From NCBI GenBank assembly GCA_012274445.1, contig JAAROD010000026.1, forward strand, positions 310,001 to 374,000: 64,000 nucleotides of DNA, in the 5' to 3' direction. Origin of the DNA: Sclerotiophoma versabilis (lineage: Eukaryota > Ascomycota > Dothideomycetes > Pleosporales > Didymellaceae). Positions within the stretch are counted from its first letter, which is position 1, and each line of letters begins with the position of its first letter. Position numbers and translations under genes: made by a program. Shown here in pieces: positions 10,793 to 23,796 of the stretch. Below the pieces are notes generated by a model. That model was not told the origin of the DNA and did not search any database. It saw nothing but the letters and a program-made list of their open reading frames with translations.

Positions 10793-13700
10793 ATGAGCGG
10801 GGCAGTTGCGGCGTCTGAGGCCGGCGATGCCACCTCGTCGAGCGCGCGACGGAAATCCGGACGCGTAACGAAGAAGCCGGAAAAGTTCACCCCAGGCACA
10901 ACTCCAGGCGGGGCCTCCAAGAGGAAGCGCGGCGACGGCAATGACAGCGGCGTCGATGCCGACGAGCCAACGTCGGAAGACGAGGACGAGAGCTCCGAAG
11001 GCGAGCCAGATGAAGAGGAATTGAGGGAGCGGCGGCGCAAGACCAAGGGCAAAGCGCCCGCGACAAGACCTGCGCCCAAGAAGGCAAAGACAAACGGGAA
11101 AAGCGTGACATTGGCTATGCGCCCTGCGACGGGCGCGCCGAAGAAGCCCAGCAGACCGCGCAAAGCACCCGTGCGCAAGAGCATCCTCGCGGGAGACGAG
11201 ACCCAAGGGCTGTATGGTATGCATATCGTGTGCAGGTGAACAGGTAGACGAAGCTGACGCGCTACAGCCGACGTGTTTGCCAGCGGCGACGGCCTCGAAG
11301 ATGTTGTCGCGCGTTGGGTCGCGCGATTCAACGAGCACGAGGCGAAAGCTGTCGCCGAGATTGTCAACTTCGTACTGCGCGCGGCTGGGTGTAACCTCCG
11401 CATCGACGAGGACGACATTGCCGACCCAGACAACGCGTCGAATCGCGTGGCAGAACTCCAGGACGAATACCAGGCACAAGACGTGACAGAGTACCCGCTG
11501 ATCGCAAAGGCAAAGGACGGTGGCGGCCAGGCTTTCAGGCATGCCCTGCACCGCTTCTTCTTCACTCTCGTCCAGAGCATCGCGCAGTCGGGGCTGATGT
11601 ACGAGAACCAAGAATTGCTCGAGAACATCTCTGTCTGGATCGGCGCCATGTCCTCAAGCGCCAACCGACCCTTCCGCCACACAGCTACCGTCGCAGCCTT
11701 GGCCATCACGACAGCACTCGCTTCGGTAGCCGCAGACATCGTCGAGAACACCGCCAAGAAGATGCGACAGAGCGAGTCTGAAGCAAAGAAGTCGCGAGTC
11801 AACAGAGCGCGGGTCTCTGCCGTGAACCAGGAGGTTGAGGACTACAACGCCAAGTTGGAGGCTGTGGACGGCACGCTCAGCGACTGGTTCAGCACGGTGT
11901 ATGTGCACCGATACCGTGACGTGGATCACCACATTCGAGTCGACTGCGTTGGAGCGCTGGCCGACTGGATCATCACATACCCAGACAAGTTCTTCGACGG
12001 CAGCCATCTGCGCTATCTTGGCTGGGTGCTTTCAGATCCCAACTCGCCCACACGTGTCGAGGTTCTGCATCAGCTGTCGCGGTTATTCAAGGACAAGGAT
12101 AAGCTCGCAGGGCTGAAGACGTTCACTGAACGCTTCCGTCCTCGTATCGTCGAGATTGCGACTCGAGACGCAGAGAACAATGTGCGCGCCGCAGCAGTAG
12201 ATCTGCTAGACATCCTTCGCGAAGCCGGCTTTCTCGAGCCAGATGATATCGACTCTGTTGGCAAGCTCATCTTCGATGCTGATGCCAAGGTGCGCAGATC
12301 CGTTGTCGGTTTCTTTGCTGAGAACGTCAACGCAGCCTATGAAGCCATTGTCGACGATATGGGCGGCCAAGAAGCTCTTGATGAAGCACTAGGGTCGCCA
12401 GACGATGAGGACGAGGGATATCAGAACCCGCGACTGGAATGGCTGAAGCTCAAGTGTCTTGTTGACCAGCTCCTCTCGTACGATGAGGACGAAAACGAAT
12501 TACCTACTCAGATTGAGCGGATCTCACACACTAGTGCAGAACTGGGCCTCGCGACTGCCGGCGTCGAGTCGCGATACTCGTTAGCTGCCCAGGCACTGTA
12601 TGAGGTCATCCCTGAGATTCGATCGTGGGAAGTACTGGCAGGCTACTTACTCTACGATCATACCCAGACTGCACAAGACGGCGGCGACGATACGGAAGCT
12701 ATGCTGCAACAGAATTGCAAGCTAGAAGAGAAGCACGAAACCGCGCTTCTCGACATTCTAAACGCAGTCGTTCGTCTCCGATTGCAGCGCCTGGCTGAAG
12801 CACAGACAGATAGGAAGAGGACGAAAGCCCAACGCGAGAGTGACCAAGAAGAGCAAGCAGAAATGGCAAGAAAGCTCACACTACTCATTCCTGATCTGCT
12901 GAAGAAGTTCGGTGCCCTGCCTGAGGCCGCGGCATTGTGCCTTCGTCTTGAGCGCGAACTAAGTCTGGATGTCTTCGAAGAGCTGCGCCAGAATACAGCT
13001 TTGACCGCGCTGCTCGACGACATCAACAAGCAGTTCCTGACTCACCACAATGAAATTGTCCTCATCGAAGCTGTCGGATCAATGTTACATGCACAAGAGA
13101 ACGAGGAGCTCAAGGAAATAATTCACCTCAAAATCCAAGCTCTCTGGGACGACCTCATCAACACATTCGACGCGTTACGGCGTGGCAAAGACTTTTCAGC
13201 GCGCGGCAACCTCGAACAGAACATCCTCGTTGGCGTCTCGAATATTGTGCTGAAGATCGCTCAACTCAGCAAGGTCTCAGACGCGGCCATACTCGACCAA
13301 ATCGTTGCGCCTGTAAATTCAAGAAGCAAGTCGAAAAAGGCTGCATTGGACTCACCACCCATCGTGTCTGTACTGCAGATACTGGATCGAGGCTTATCCT
13401 CCGACGACCTGGATGCAGAGACGAATGAGGCAGAGGACATGCTTGTCCGCCACGCCATGTCGGTACTGCTCACATATTTCGTCTGGAAATGCAAAGAGTG
13501 CATGGACCACATCGAAGCTGGCACCAGTATGCCGGATGACGACCTTACAACACTAGTCGAGCGACGAGACGCGTGTGTAACATCACTCATGACTATCATC
13601 GAAAATCGTAAGGGGGCTGATGACGTGCGACTCGAAGCTGCCAATCTCCTTCTCGACATCTACAACATGTTCCGCTCGTTAAAAGTCAAGAAGGCGAACC

Positions 13701-14374
13701 TCGACCGCACACCTAAGAAGGTGCAAGGACGTGCTTCAAGAGCGAATGAAGATACGAGCGACGATTGGGAAGCTTTAGCGCAAGACATCGACACCCCAAC
13801 AGTCAAGTTCCTCATGCAGATTCTTACTGCAATGGAAAATAATCTTGCCAAACTCGCAAACAAGCGTCTGGAAGAGCCAGATGTTGACGACGACCCCATC
13901 GATCCCGACGATGAACCTGAATCCGATGATGAAGACTCAGAAAACACACGCACACAAGAGGACAAACAAGTTCGCCTTCTTATCGCCGAAGAACGCCTCT
14001 GCCAGTATGGCGGGCGCATCGTACAAGCTTACCTAGTTGGTAGCCTAGGCACTGAAGGTGGCGAGGCAGTGAAGAAGCGATTAGAGAGGAACAAGGTAAA
14101 GCTGACGTCGACATGGAAGGAAGTGGTTAGCCATCTCGATGCACAAAAGTTTGTCAAGAAGCCGAAAAAAACTCCTGCCAAGCCGGCCGTGAAGGTGGGG
14201 AAGAGCAAGGAGATCGTCATTGAGAGCGATGAAGAGGACAATGAGGTGCCGGGTGACGAGATTGAGGACGAAGAAATGGCGGAGGTCGAGCAGGACGAGC
14301 ACGTCAATGGTGCTGATGCTGAGGAGAATGCAGCGGGGAAGGAAGCAGATGAGGAGAGCCTCCTGGGTGATTGA
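10793..14374 (+). CDS. SCC3: Cohesin subunit SCC3/STAG
   Basis: HEAT-repeat subunit of cohesin that binds the kleisin Scc1 and DNA, needed for sister-chromatid cohesion. Two exons, 10,793-11,216 and 11,268-14,374, joined by a 51-bp GT/AG intron; the junction reads ETQGLYADVFASGDG and gives 1,176 residues. The N-terminus is basic and acidic low complexity (RKSGRVTKKPEKF). The STAG region lies at about 235-300 (HRFFFTLVQSIAQSGLMYEN). The stromalin conserved domain follows at about 346-416 (WFSTVYVHRYRDVDHHIR, then GWVLSDPNSPTRVEVL). Helical repeats run to about 1,030, and an acidic tail ends the protein. Length and domain order fit fungal Scc3/Psc3. Confidence in identity is high. Confidence 0.93.
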
Positions 14375-15727
14375 ATGCTCCGCACGTACGAAGGTGCTTT
14401 TGTTGTGCTACCTCGCGTCTTTTTTCATACTCGCATAGCTTCTCTTGGAGCACACGATAGGCTGGGCGTTCACGCTGGCGCTGCGGCGTACTTAGCAGCA
14501 AGCGCAGTAGATGTTTGTTCTCATGTATGATCACAATTGAGATGCTTTACTTCATTGCTGCGCCTGCATCCCGGTAAGTGAGAACAGCATAATATGCAGT
14601 CGTTGCCAAGCCATCACTAAGGTAGTATGATTCTGCCAGGTGCAACAGAGTCTAGAAAAAGGTTGGTTGTATGACTGGGAATGGCGTTCGTTGCTACGTT
14701 AAGAGCGGATTCAAAACCAACCTTCCCTACACAACCTTGTCGCATAATTACACACAAACAGCGAAAGAGTAATAGAACCTGTTACTCCTACGTTAATGCC
14801 TCGCATGCACAGGAGGCGTTACCTCTCGCAGTGTTCATACTTAACACAGCAACCTTCTGTATCTCTTTGACGTGGTTATTGGCCTTCCTACAGTTCAAAA
14901 TTTTGCCTATACGACAGGCGCTGTGCCCTAAATTCTTAAGAGTTGCTCTATAGATCAGGTTAGTCACAGTTCAGGCACATCGAATTTGAGAATACACTTT
15001 ACGATTCCTTGCTAGAACTTGGCTTGAGTTTACAATAGGCATAACTTAGCTAGAATGTTGCTTCTTTCTAACTGTGAAAAGAAAGCTTTAGAGACAGAAG
15101 CGAACCTCTGGAAAGCACGTGCGATTCACAATTCGACTTGTTTAATTTCACCTCTGATTGGGCTGTGTAGCGCATCACTTCAGTACACCTAACGCCAACT
15201 CCACACATCTTCTTCTCCTCCGCTACTTTAAAAAGTACCCAGAGGGTGCCGACAATGCTGTTCTGAGTATCGAGGGTGCACACTCTCTCCAACTCGCGAG
15301 CCTACGCGTATGCTGAGAAAAATATGTCTTGGACACTTTCATCATAGCATGGAGTCCAGTCGGCCTTGGCTTTCTCACTGGGTCATACCGCACGCACCCC
15401 AACATTCTAGCAAACGCCGATTGTGTTAGAAGGATTTCCGAGTTTTCCAATCAGACACGTTCTCCAAACCGTCCTAGGTTGAACTGGGTGTATGTCAGTG
15501 TCCGTGTTCTCCGAATGAGAGGGTTTCTTATCTTGCGGCTCGTAGGATCTCCCAGGAGAGATTCAAGCAGTCAAGATAAAATGATCTAACCCTGGTAGAG
15601 TCGATTGGGTTTGCAAATGGAAGACGGGTGTTTTGAAATAGTTTCCGGACCCGAACCACGGCCAAAAAGAGAAGACCATGGCTATCACGCACAGCAGATC
15701 CCCAGACTCCTGAGATAATGGGAAAGC
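14375..15727. other. Intergenic, SCC3 3' flank
   Basis: About 1.35 kb between the SCC3 stop and the tRNA-Ala terminator. Somewhat AT-richer than the flanking genes. No coding region or repeat recognised. Confidence 0.5.
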
Positions 15728-15732
15728 AAAAA
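15728..15732 (-). terminator. Pol III terminator of tRNA-Ala
   Basis: A run of five T on the minus strand directly after the discriminator base of the tRNA, a standard RNA polymerase III termination signal. Confidence 0.9.
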
Positions 15733-15822
15733 TGGACGAACGGGGGATCGAACCCCGGACCTTCCGCAGATATGCACTTGAAGCAATGCAAAGCGGACGC
15801 TTTACCACTAAGCCATTCGCCC
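15733..15822 (-). tRNA. tRNA-Ala(UGC) with an 18-nt intron
   Basis: Minus-strand cloverleaf folded by hand. Acceptor stem GGGCGAA pairs with TTCGTCC and includes a G3:U70 wobble pair, the identity element of tRNA-Ala. The D stem is GCTT/AAGC, the anticodon stem TCCGC/GCGGA, and the T stem CGGGG/CCCCG with loop TTCGATC. The discriminator is A. The anticodon TGC is at 15,790-15,788. An 18-nt intron at 15,769-15,786 sits one base after the anticodon, the usual nuclear position, leaving a 72-nt mature body. A-box TGGCTTAGTGG fits consensus and the B-box GGTTCGATCCC is one base off. Confidence 0.96.
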
Positions 15823-16253
15823 CGATTCGTTGCAAACGTGGTGAGTGAACTGATAATCACGTGTTTGACACTTCAATTTATATCGACAAAATTGGGGTGT
15901 AGTAACCACGTCGCAGTTGTTGAAAAGAGGCATCCTGGATAACATGCTACAGAAAAACAGCCTCTGCAATAGAGTTGGTGTGTGTCTTGCTTACGTACGT
16001 GAAGTTTGGCGAAGTGGGGACACATGGGCCTGTAAGAGCCAATCATGCAAGAAGTAGGGAGGATTGAATTCAAGGCTTTGATACTCTTGAGCGCCTTTTT
16101 GGCAGTATTCTAACTAGTCCACTGAGTGCGACTGGAGACTTTGCCAGATTAGACTTACGCACAGTGAAAAGCAGGCCAGGAGATGATATGCCCGCTACGT
16201 GATGCTCGGATCAGATAATGCTGATGAAATTCCTCTTGGGTATCGATTCTCCA
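15823..16253. other. Intergenic between tRNA-Ala and CCDC137-like gene
   Basis: About 430 bp with no recognised feature. It should include the 3' untranslated region of the neighbouring minus-strand gene. Confidence 0.5.
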
Positions 16254-17310
16254 CTATGCCCTCGCCCGCGCGTTTCCTTCTTCCTTCTTCGCGGCCATCA
16301 ACTCTCTATATGTATCGATGATGGTCTTTCGCTCTTCTCCAAGTTCCTCTCTCTTCCTCAGACTTCCTGCGGCGTTTGGCACGTTGTTGACATTGACCTT
16401 CGCTCCGTTCTTAACCTTGAAGATCTCCCTCGGGACCTTGCTGAACGTCGGCGGCGCATGTACGACATCATGCAAACCCTTTCTCTGCTCCCTCTTCTTC
16501 TTCAGAGCCTCCCACTCGTCCTCACTATGATTGTCCACCTCGCCAACAAGCTTTTTCCGTTTCGCCGCCTTAGCCTTCTTTCCGTTCGCTCGTAACCCTG
16601 GTGCATGGTCCTCTGTCTTATCCTCCCAAATAAGGGCCTGCTCATCGCGTTCCTCTTCTGCGAGCTCGGCTTCCTCGGCTTCCTTGTCACGGATTCGTGC
16701 TTCTTCCTCGCGCCACCCGGCCTGCAGCTTTTTTAGTCGCTTCTCGTGTTTCGTTATGCGGTGATCTGCCACGCCGGCGACCTTCTTGCCGGATTTCGCA
16801 ACTCCTGTGAGGGGAAGCGCAGCGTCAACACGGGCGCTGTACTCGGCCATTGATTCGCCGGGTTGGATTCTGGAGATTTGTTTTGCCTCGGCGGTCGCGT
16901 TTGCTTTGTCCATTGTAGACTTGGACTCGTCGTCTGAACCGGGGTTTGTGGCTTGCTGGGCTGCGCGCTTTGCAGCAGCTTTCTGCTTTTTGGAAAGCAC
17001 AAGGCCGTCATCGAGGGCTGAGCGCTTCTTGTTGGCGCCAACGCCGGCTTGTGAGAAGGCCATCAGGCGTTGAAAGGCCTTGGGGGTGTCATCTTGTCCG
17101 TAGCCTTCGATGTGTGCTATCTTCCGCTTCTTCGACTTGGCGTTTGCGGTCTTGCCTTTGCCAACTGGGAGAGGCGCGGCACGAGATGTGGGCGGGAGGT
17201 CGAAGCTAGTGGAGCGTTAGTAAAACCCAGGTGGGCAGTAGACAAATGTGCACGGAAGGTAAAACATACTCGGGCGCATCGCCGGCCTTGCGCTTGTGTT
17301 TGTGCGGCAT
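16254..17310 (-). CDS. Basic, CCDC137-like nucleolar-type protein
   Basis: Two exons, 17,270-17,310 and 16,254-17,205, joined by a 64-bp intron; the junction reads KAGDAPDFDLPPTSRA and gives 330 residues. The protein is Lys/Glu-rich with a nuclear-localisation-like start (MPHKHKRKAGD), a PKAFQRLMAF segment, a GESMAEYSARV segment, a long charged coiled coil (about 155-215) and a C-terminal VREEL-type helix ending ERKTIIDTYRELMAAKK. This order resembles the CCDC137 family of eukaryotic nucleolar proteins. I infer a ribosome-biogenesis or nucleolar role only from that resemblance and composition. The short first exon is supported by a good donor and acceptor and by family-like sequence across the join. 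Confidence 0.75.
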
Positions 17311-18644
17311 TGTCGTGGCTGTGTGGTGAGATTGTCGCTGTGCTGCCCAAGATGAGATTCGCTGTCGCAAAACTTCCACACACTTACTGCAGGGGTCATG
17401 CGCTTGTGGGATTAAGCTTTTTGGAGTGGGTCTTAGCTCCACGTCCCCGTGTCAGTGCACGTGAGCTCTCGTTCACCCCACCTTCTTCATCGGACATAGT
17501 CTGGAGCGCGCACAGTAGCCTGCATGGTGTCACGCATCGCCGCGCTCTGGTTCGTGAGGCGCAGAAACCGTCCTAAGGTTCCCGTCCCCCACAAAATCTA
17601 GATCGTCACGAAAGCAGGAAACCGTATTTGGAACATGTGCAGGGCCGACCGCCCGTCTATCGAGCGCGCTACACATACAGAGTACAGGCTAGGCACAGGG
17701 GCAGAGCTGTCCATGTACGTTTACACCAATTGCGCCCTCGCTAGATGTTCGAATGGAGCCTCTATCGCTGCTGCCCTTTCCGTCACAATGGCGCCCATGT
17801 CGTGCTTGCCCCGCTCCACAGGGTCAACAGCACCCTCGACCAGTCTCTGCGAAGGGTGTTCTGTGCTTCAAGATTGTGTTGCTGATAGGCCTTGATCAGC
17901 ATTCCACGTCTCCAAGCTCTAGCAGTAGACCGGCTTCACATCTGCAAACCACACGCCAACAATGCTCCTTGTGTTGCAAACTCGAGGCTGTCAGCGTCCT
18001 GCAGCCCACCCTTGGCGGTATAGAGTGGTAGAACCGTTGGTCCAATCAGACCGTCTGCTGCCGCTACGTGCATCAGGGTAGCCCATTGCGACAAGCTCGG
18101 TTGCTTACCACGAGGGCGAGAGCAAGGGCGAGAAGCGCACATTGACCGCCACAAGTTCATAAAGACTTTGGCCAAGTAAATAATAGATGCAGTGATCCCT
18201 CAATTCCTCAAGTTGGGGTCGTCTTCACCACCAAACCGTCTGGCAGCCTGCGAAACGACAACAGGCCTACCGTTTCCAGCACCATTGCAGACCCTGGCTG
18301 CGCGAATTTCTTGTCCTGTCGAGCGATTGCGGACGGCGGACCGTTCGTGATTCAGCGCTACTGCTGTCTCGGACTGGAATAGAGCCGGGGTCAGGATCGT
18401 GAAAGTCTGGATCGTCTCCCCATAGTTGTGGCGCTACCCCGATCTTCGTTTCGGAAGGTGTCCCAGGGCGTGGGCAGCTCGAGAGGCTGCGAGTCGCAGC
18501 AGCATATACAACCGTCTGGCCCTCGCGTTTGGTGTTGCAACATTCGTCCAACATTTCTTGACCTTCGATCCACCCTTGCATCTCTCATCCACTGTCAGGG
18601 TCTGATCTGCTGCAGGGATCGTTCATCGTTTTAATCTGACAGCC
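17311..18644. other. Divergent promoter region, about 1.3 kb
   Basis: Separates the start of the minus-strand CCDC137-like gene from the start of the plus-strand AIM6-like gene. It must hold both promoters. No coding exon, repeat or RNA gene recognised. Confidence 0.5.
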
Positions 18645-20232
18645 ATGGCTTCCGACAGCGCCGAATTGCGGATCGCTTCGCCCAGCGCGCAGCCACTCTT
18701 GCACAGTCATCTCACCTCCGACTTCGACCTCTCACCGGCAAAAAGTCCACTGCCCGGCAAGGCATTCTCAACTGTTACAGAATGCGCTCTCGGGGACGGC
18801 GACACCTCAGATTTGGATAGCGAAGCGTCATTAGGATCTCACCCCACCTTCTGGGGCCGTTGCTTGATGGCAGTCCGAAGGAGGCGGCCTTCTCTACCAA
18901 GAGTCGATTACGAGAGTGGAAGGCTACCAGCTTTCGAGAAGCGGAGGAGAGTAAAAAAGTATGTGTGGAGAAAAAGACACGGCGCGTGGGCATGTCTGGG
19001 GATAGTGGGCTTCGTTGTGCTCTTCTTGTAAGTGGTCCCTGTCTGCCGCACACTACCCTGCATGTGGCATACACGGCCATGGCACTTCCAGCCTTGCGGC
19101 TTTATACCGCTCCACCGTGGCTCTTGATTTGCATTGTACTAACCATTGCAGTGGCTGCGTGCACATCGTCAATGTGTTTCTGGGCTATCTCCCCCTGATC
19201 CACGATGACCCTGCCGCCGTTGCCCTGGACTGGACCCAGCCTTCCCAAGCCTCCACGGACATGGCATCCTACTTATTAGACATCACTAAAGATGTAACTC
19301 CCATTCCCTGTCACTCTCACAACGACTACTGGCGTCGTGTACCCCTCTACGATGCACTCCGCTGGGGTTGCACTGGCGTCGAAGCTGATGTCTGGCTGTT
19401 CGATAAGGATCTTTTCGTCGGTCACAGCACTCACGCACTCACACAGAATCGCACTTTTCGCTCCATGTATGTCGATCCGCTCGTCAAGATGCTCGACCAC
19501 AAGAACGAGAATACAACTTTCCTCTCTACCACAGACCTCAACTCAACTGACAAACTTGGCGTCTTCGACACCGCACCCCGACAAACTCTAGTCCTGCTTG
19601 TCGACTTCAAGAACAACGGGTCCCAAATCTTCCCTTACGTGTCCAGTCAGATCTCTGCGCTGCGCGAGAAGGGATATCTGACCTACTACGACGGCTCCAA
19701 AACGGTCGAGGGCCCCATCACCGTCATAGCAACGGGCAATGCGCCCTTTGACATGGTCGTTGCAAACTCCACCTACCGCGACATCTTCTTCGATGCTCCG
19801 CTCGATCGACTGTATGTCGAGCCCAACAATGAGGAAGGCCAGGACCAGGCGCAGTACGATGACGGCAACTCAACCGTTTCTTCGCCCACCAGCACAAGCG
19901 GCCAGGGCACTGTCGGCACCCAACCGGATAGCCATTTCGATTCAACGAATAGCTTTTATGCGAGTACGAACTTTAAGGCGAGCGTCGGACGCATCTGGTG
20001 GGGCCATCTGACCCAAAAGCAGCGTGAATTGATCCGTGGCCAGATCACGGGCGCGCACGACCGTGGTTTGAAAGTCAGGTACTGGGGTGCTCCCAAGTGG
20101 CCCATCGCGCTGAGAAACAGGGTGTGGTGGAATCTGGTCGATATGGGCGTGGACTACCTGAATGGGGATGACTTGGTTGGCATGACCAAGTTCGACTGGA
20201 GTGTTCACAGGCACTGGAGTTGGTTGGAGTAA
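18645..20232 (+). CDS. AIM6-like PLC-type phosphodiesterase, membrane-anchored
   Basis: Two exons, 18,645-19,027 and 19,152-20,232, with a 124-bp intron whose GTAAGT donor interrupts the membrane segment; the junction restores VVLFFGCVHIVNVFLGYLPL. Product about 487 residues. A cytoplasmic N-terminus of about 112 residues precedes one transmembrane helix (about 114-140). The rest is a phosphodiesterase domain of the PLC-like TIM-barrel superfamily, with the active-site segment PCHSHNDYWR near residue 180, the metal-binding EADVWL pair and VGHSTHAL. It ends with GVDYLNGDDL, typical of the fungal AIM6 family (altered inheritance of mitochondria). Substrate is unknown; the catalytic role is inferred from the conserved His and acidic residues. 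Confidence 0.86.
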
Positions 20233-20615
20233 GCTTGTTCAATCGCCCCATACGGGAAGGGCCGCGAAAGGGCACAATTGGCCGGGAGGACGACAGGATT
20301 GATTTTCACGAGCATCACGACGGCGTTTGGTGTTTGATACCCACCTCCTTTTGGATGGAAGAGCAAAGCATGGTTAGACTAGCATGAAATGTACATTACC
20401 TCACGGCACATTCGCATCATCTGCATCTCTTGCGCCGCCCTGCTTCAGTTGCAGACAAGACGTTCCCATAGACAAGCGTGCACACATTCGTGAGACCCCA
20501 AGTCCCCCAGCTGTGTCACAATGTATCTAACATGTAGGATGTCATGACTGCATTCCTCATATCCTACTCTGCACACTTGATACAGAGTTCATGCCACAAC
20601 CGCGCTCTACACTGT
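20233..20615. other. Convergent 3' intergenic region
   Basis: About 380 bp between the stop codons of the AIM6-like gene (plus) and CUL4 (minus). Presumably two 3' untranslated regions; nothing else seen. Confidence 0.5.
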
Positions 20616-23347
20616 CTACGCAATATAAGCATATAACCCATCATCCTCTCTCTCCAGAAACTCCTTCTCAATCAACCGATCAATGTTCCTCTTAATGCCC
20701 GAAACCTCCAACGTGCCCCTAGTCCTGGTCGCCTTGATCGTCTCCGCCACCAACTCGGCATGACTGATCCTCTTCCGCGCTTTCAAGATCCTCACAATCG
20801 CGGCCTGCGTCTCGTAGTTCCGGTCTGCAGCGACGCGCTCGTGTGTTTCCTTGTTCTCGGCCGCCGTCTCTTTGAGCTGCACCGTGTTGATCTTGATGCG
20901 GTATTTCGCGTCGCTGAAGTTGGCGTTGAGCGTGAATGTGTCGGTAGGGTTGACATCACGGCCTTTGGGATATTTGGTGAGCGGGCGCAGTTTGGCGCAG
21001 GCGAGGGATTGGAGGGTGCGATTTAGTTCCGCGGGGGCTAGAGCATGTTAGCAGGGAGCGCACCAGAGAGATAAGGAGAGACGTGCGTAGGCCAGTGGCT
21101 TCTTTAAGGTAGTTGTAGTCGATGTGCTCGTCGGTTGGTTTGCCATTGAAGAGGAGGAGCACGATGGCTTGGAAGGAAGAGACTACGAGCTCCTTGTTGC
21201 CCTTGGGGAACTTTGCCTTGATTTGGCAGTGTGCAAGGGCGTGCTTGAGTTCGAGTTTGCGGCCGGAATGCTTGGACTTGTAATGTGATTCAAAGTTATC
21301 GATGGCCGACTTGATTTCTGGGGGGATGATGACGGGAACGGTGGGGTAAGTTGGCCATGAGGATGCGGAGAGGATATTGACATTCAAGTCGAGGCTTTGC
21401 TTTTGTCCACGCTCTTCGCATATCATCTTGTACGAAGCCATCTCCTCACGAGAAAGCTCGATATCGCGGAACATTTGCTCCAGGTTGGCAGTGAAGCCCG
21501 CACCACATTCTGTAGACCATTAGCCTAGCACACACTGTGAAATTGGACAAGAATAATTTACCAGTCTTTAGTCTCGAAAGCATACTTCGCTCGGCATCCG
21601 CACTTGCACTTCTGCCCATCAATAGACGTCTTGCCAAATCCTTCTTGTAGAAAGCTTCAAAAACAGCCTTCCCGTGGACGAAGCGGAACAGATCTAGGAC
21701 TTGGTCCAGCTGGCTGTTGACCTCGGTATCCTCATCATAGATGGCTTCCTCGGTATCGTCATCGGCCTCTGCCACTTCCACTTTGGTTGACGTCCTCCGA
21801 CTGAGTTGCGCAGGAATAGCCTTCGCACCTCCTCGCAGGAGCATGTCGACATATTTGGCGATCATTTCACCAGTCTTTGAGTTGTCTGTGCCCCAACTTG
21901 CGCTTGTTTTCTTGGTTTTGTTCATGAATGTCTCGAAAGACTCACGCAGTCCGTGGCCAAGTTCGTCGTTGCGATGGAACGATACTTTCCAGAAGGCATC
22001 CAGTTGCCGCTTGAGAGTCAAGAGCTGAACCACCATATTCTCCTGCTCCTTCTCGTTGAACACAATGGCTGTCCCTTCGTCCTCGATCCACTTGGTGAAT
22101 GCCGGGCGCAGTTTGTTGCCAAGTCTCCGTCGCTCGAGAAGAGAGTATAGCAACTCAAGGTCATCGACCGAGTTCGCTTCCAGTAGATCTGCAAACTCGT
22201 CTTGGTTGGTGAGTCGGTCCTCTTTCCTCGAGATAAGGTGGTCCTCCAGCAGTGTGAGGAGATCGCGCTTTGTCGTGTTGGGCAGCATGTACAAGTTGGC
22301 CCGCTGCATCTCGCGATCCATGAGCGCCCTCGCACTACGGACGTATTCAGGCAGCGACTTCTGTTCGCTCTCAGCATCGGCCCACTTTATGACGTATTCC
22401 TGACTGAGCTCCAGCAGCCGTGGCTCGAAATGGTCAGTGTAGACGTGCATTTCATGGAACATGTCGACTGTCTTCTTGAGCATATCGCTGTCCAGATCGC
22501 CGCCGGTGCGATCAGCAGCGACCAGATCGCAAGCGCCGTCGACAATGCGTGGGTTGAGCTTCGCGTGCTCGAAGATGACAGAGCGAAAGAGGCCGACGGA
22601 AATGTCGCGCAGGGACTCGTGTCGAGGGAGCAGATAGGATCGGTCGAGGTAGCAGAAGACCCAGTCGAGATACTGGACCTGGTCGTGCCATGTGCTCCAA
22701 GCCTGCAGCGTGGCGCGCAGCACGTCAATGTTTGTGCGGGCTAGGCTTTCCTTGACTTTGGTCTTGAGCGCACCGCCGACGTATTCCTTGCATTTCCTGA
22801 CGAGCCTCTCCTTGACGTGGCGTGCCATGTTCTGGCGGCAGAGGTTCTCGACGCCGCGGTACAGCTCCTCCAGGCTGAAGTCAATCTCGGCCTGGGCGAA
22901 GATGGTATCCAGCGCCGCCTCCGTCTTCTGCCACGTCTGCTCGAGGAAGGCTGCGGGGTCGACTTTGCGTGTGGGCCTGAAGTTCTTGACCATCAACCGC
23001 CTGGGCCCGGCGTTGAGGGCCATGGTCGGCGCCGCCTTGCGCATCGTGCCGCCGCGAGCCTTCGCCGCGCTGGCGTCTGGGCTCGAGGTCATGTCCACGA
23101 CCTCTTTGCCGTTGGACACGCCCGCCCGCTTGCTGGGGAAGCTGTACATGTCGGCGGTGCTCATGACGCTGGTTGCGGCGGGTGTGGCCGTCGCCCGGGG
23201 GGAGCTCTCTCGGCGGCTGCGTTTGTTCGTGGGAGAAAGCGGAGCGGTGGCGGCCGAGCTCGGCTTCTGCTGGGCAGTGAAGGACAGCTTCTGCTGGGTG
23301 GTAACAGAGTGCTTCCGCTTCAGCGTGCCTGAGTCGGCGGAGGACAT
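20616..23347 (-). CDS. CUL4: Cullin-4, scaffold of CRL4 ubiquitin ligases
   Basis: Scaffold of the DDB1-dependent CRL4 ubiquitin ligases, acting in the nucleus in DNA repair and heterochromatin control (in Neurospora also DNA methylation). Three exons: 21,562-23,347, 21,087-21,509 and 20,616-21,037, giving 876 residues. The start used is MSSADSG, the only ATG before the conserved region. A basic, low-complexity N-terminus of about 120 residues is followed by LMVKNFRP and the cullin repeats (for example LEELYRGVENLC), then the cullin homology domain (residues about 500-780). The C-terminal winged helix carries the neddylation segment IVRILKARK and ends in LYAYIA. The first intron is 52 bp with GT/AG ends. 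The second (21,038-21,086) only keeps frame with a GC donor, so it appears to be a GC-AG intron. N-terminal sequence fits CUL4 better than CUL1 or CUL3. Confidence 0.93.
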
Positions 23348-23796
23348 TGAAGTGTTGCTGGCGTGCGGAGCTGTGGACGTCTGCACGGTGATGGAGCTCG
23401 GCTGCTAGGATGACGCGCTACGCTAGTAGCTGCATGTACATGATAATGATATCGGTATTGATATCGATAAGAACCGCTCACGAGCGAGGCGTCAGTCTGC
23501 CTGGCGCATTCAGCGGGTGCTGTCAGGTCCCGTGTATGAATTCGCAGAGCCCCTGATCTTGTTACGTGCGACTCGGCTGACGTTTCTGCCCTCTTGCTCC
23601 CGGAGACAACGGCGATGACGACGATTGTTGTGTGGGGGAACCGTGCCCGCGTATTTATCTATCAAGTGTACATACATAATGGACAAAGTAGAGACTCTCC
23701 AATCCCCTCGTGGTATCTTAACGCCCAAGCACCATGCAATCTAAGCCTAGCAGTAACAGTCATTCACAACCCAGGACTTCTCCTCTATCCTCCATC
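23348..23796. other. Intergenic, CUL4 promoter and MGM1 3' flank
   Basis: About 450 bp between two minus-strand genes. Holds the CUL4 promoter and the MGM1 3' untranslated region; nothing else recognised. Confidence 0.5.

Noticed and set aside
10771..11802. 343-codon minus-strand frame opposite SCC3
   Set aside because: Antisense shadow of the SCC3 N-terminus, Ser/Leu-rich and without a family.
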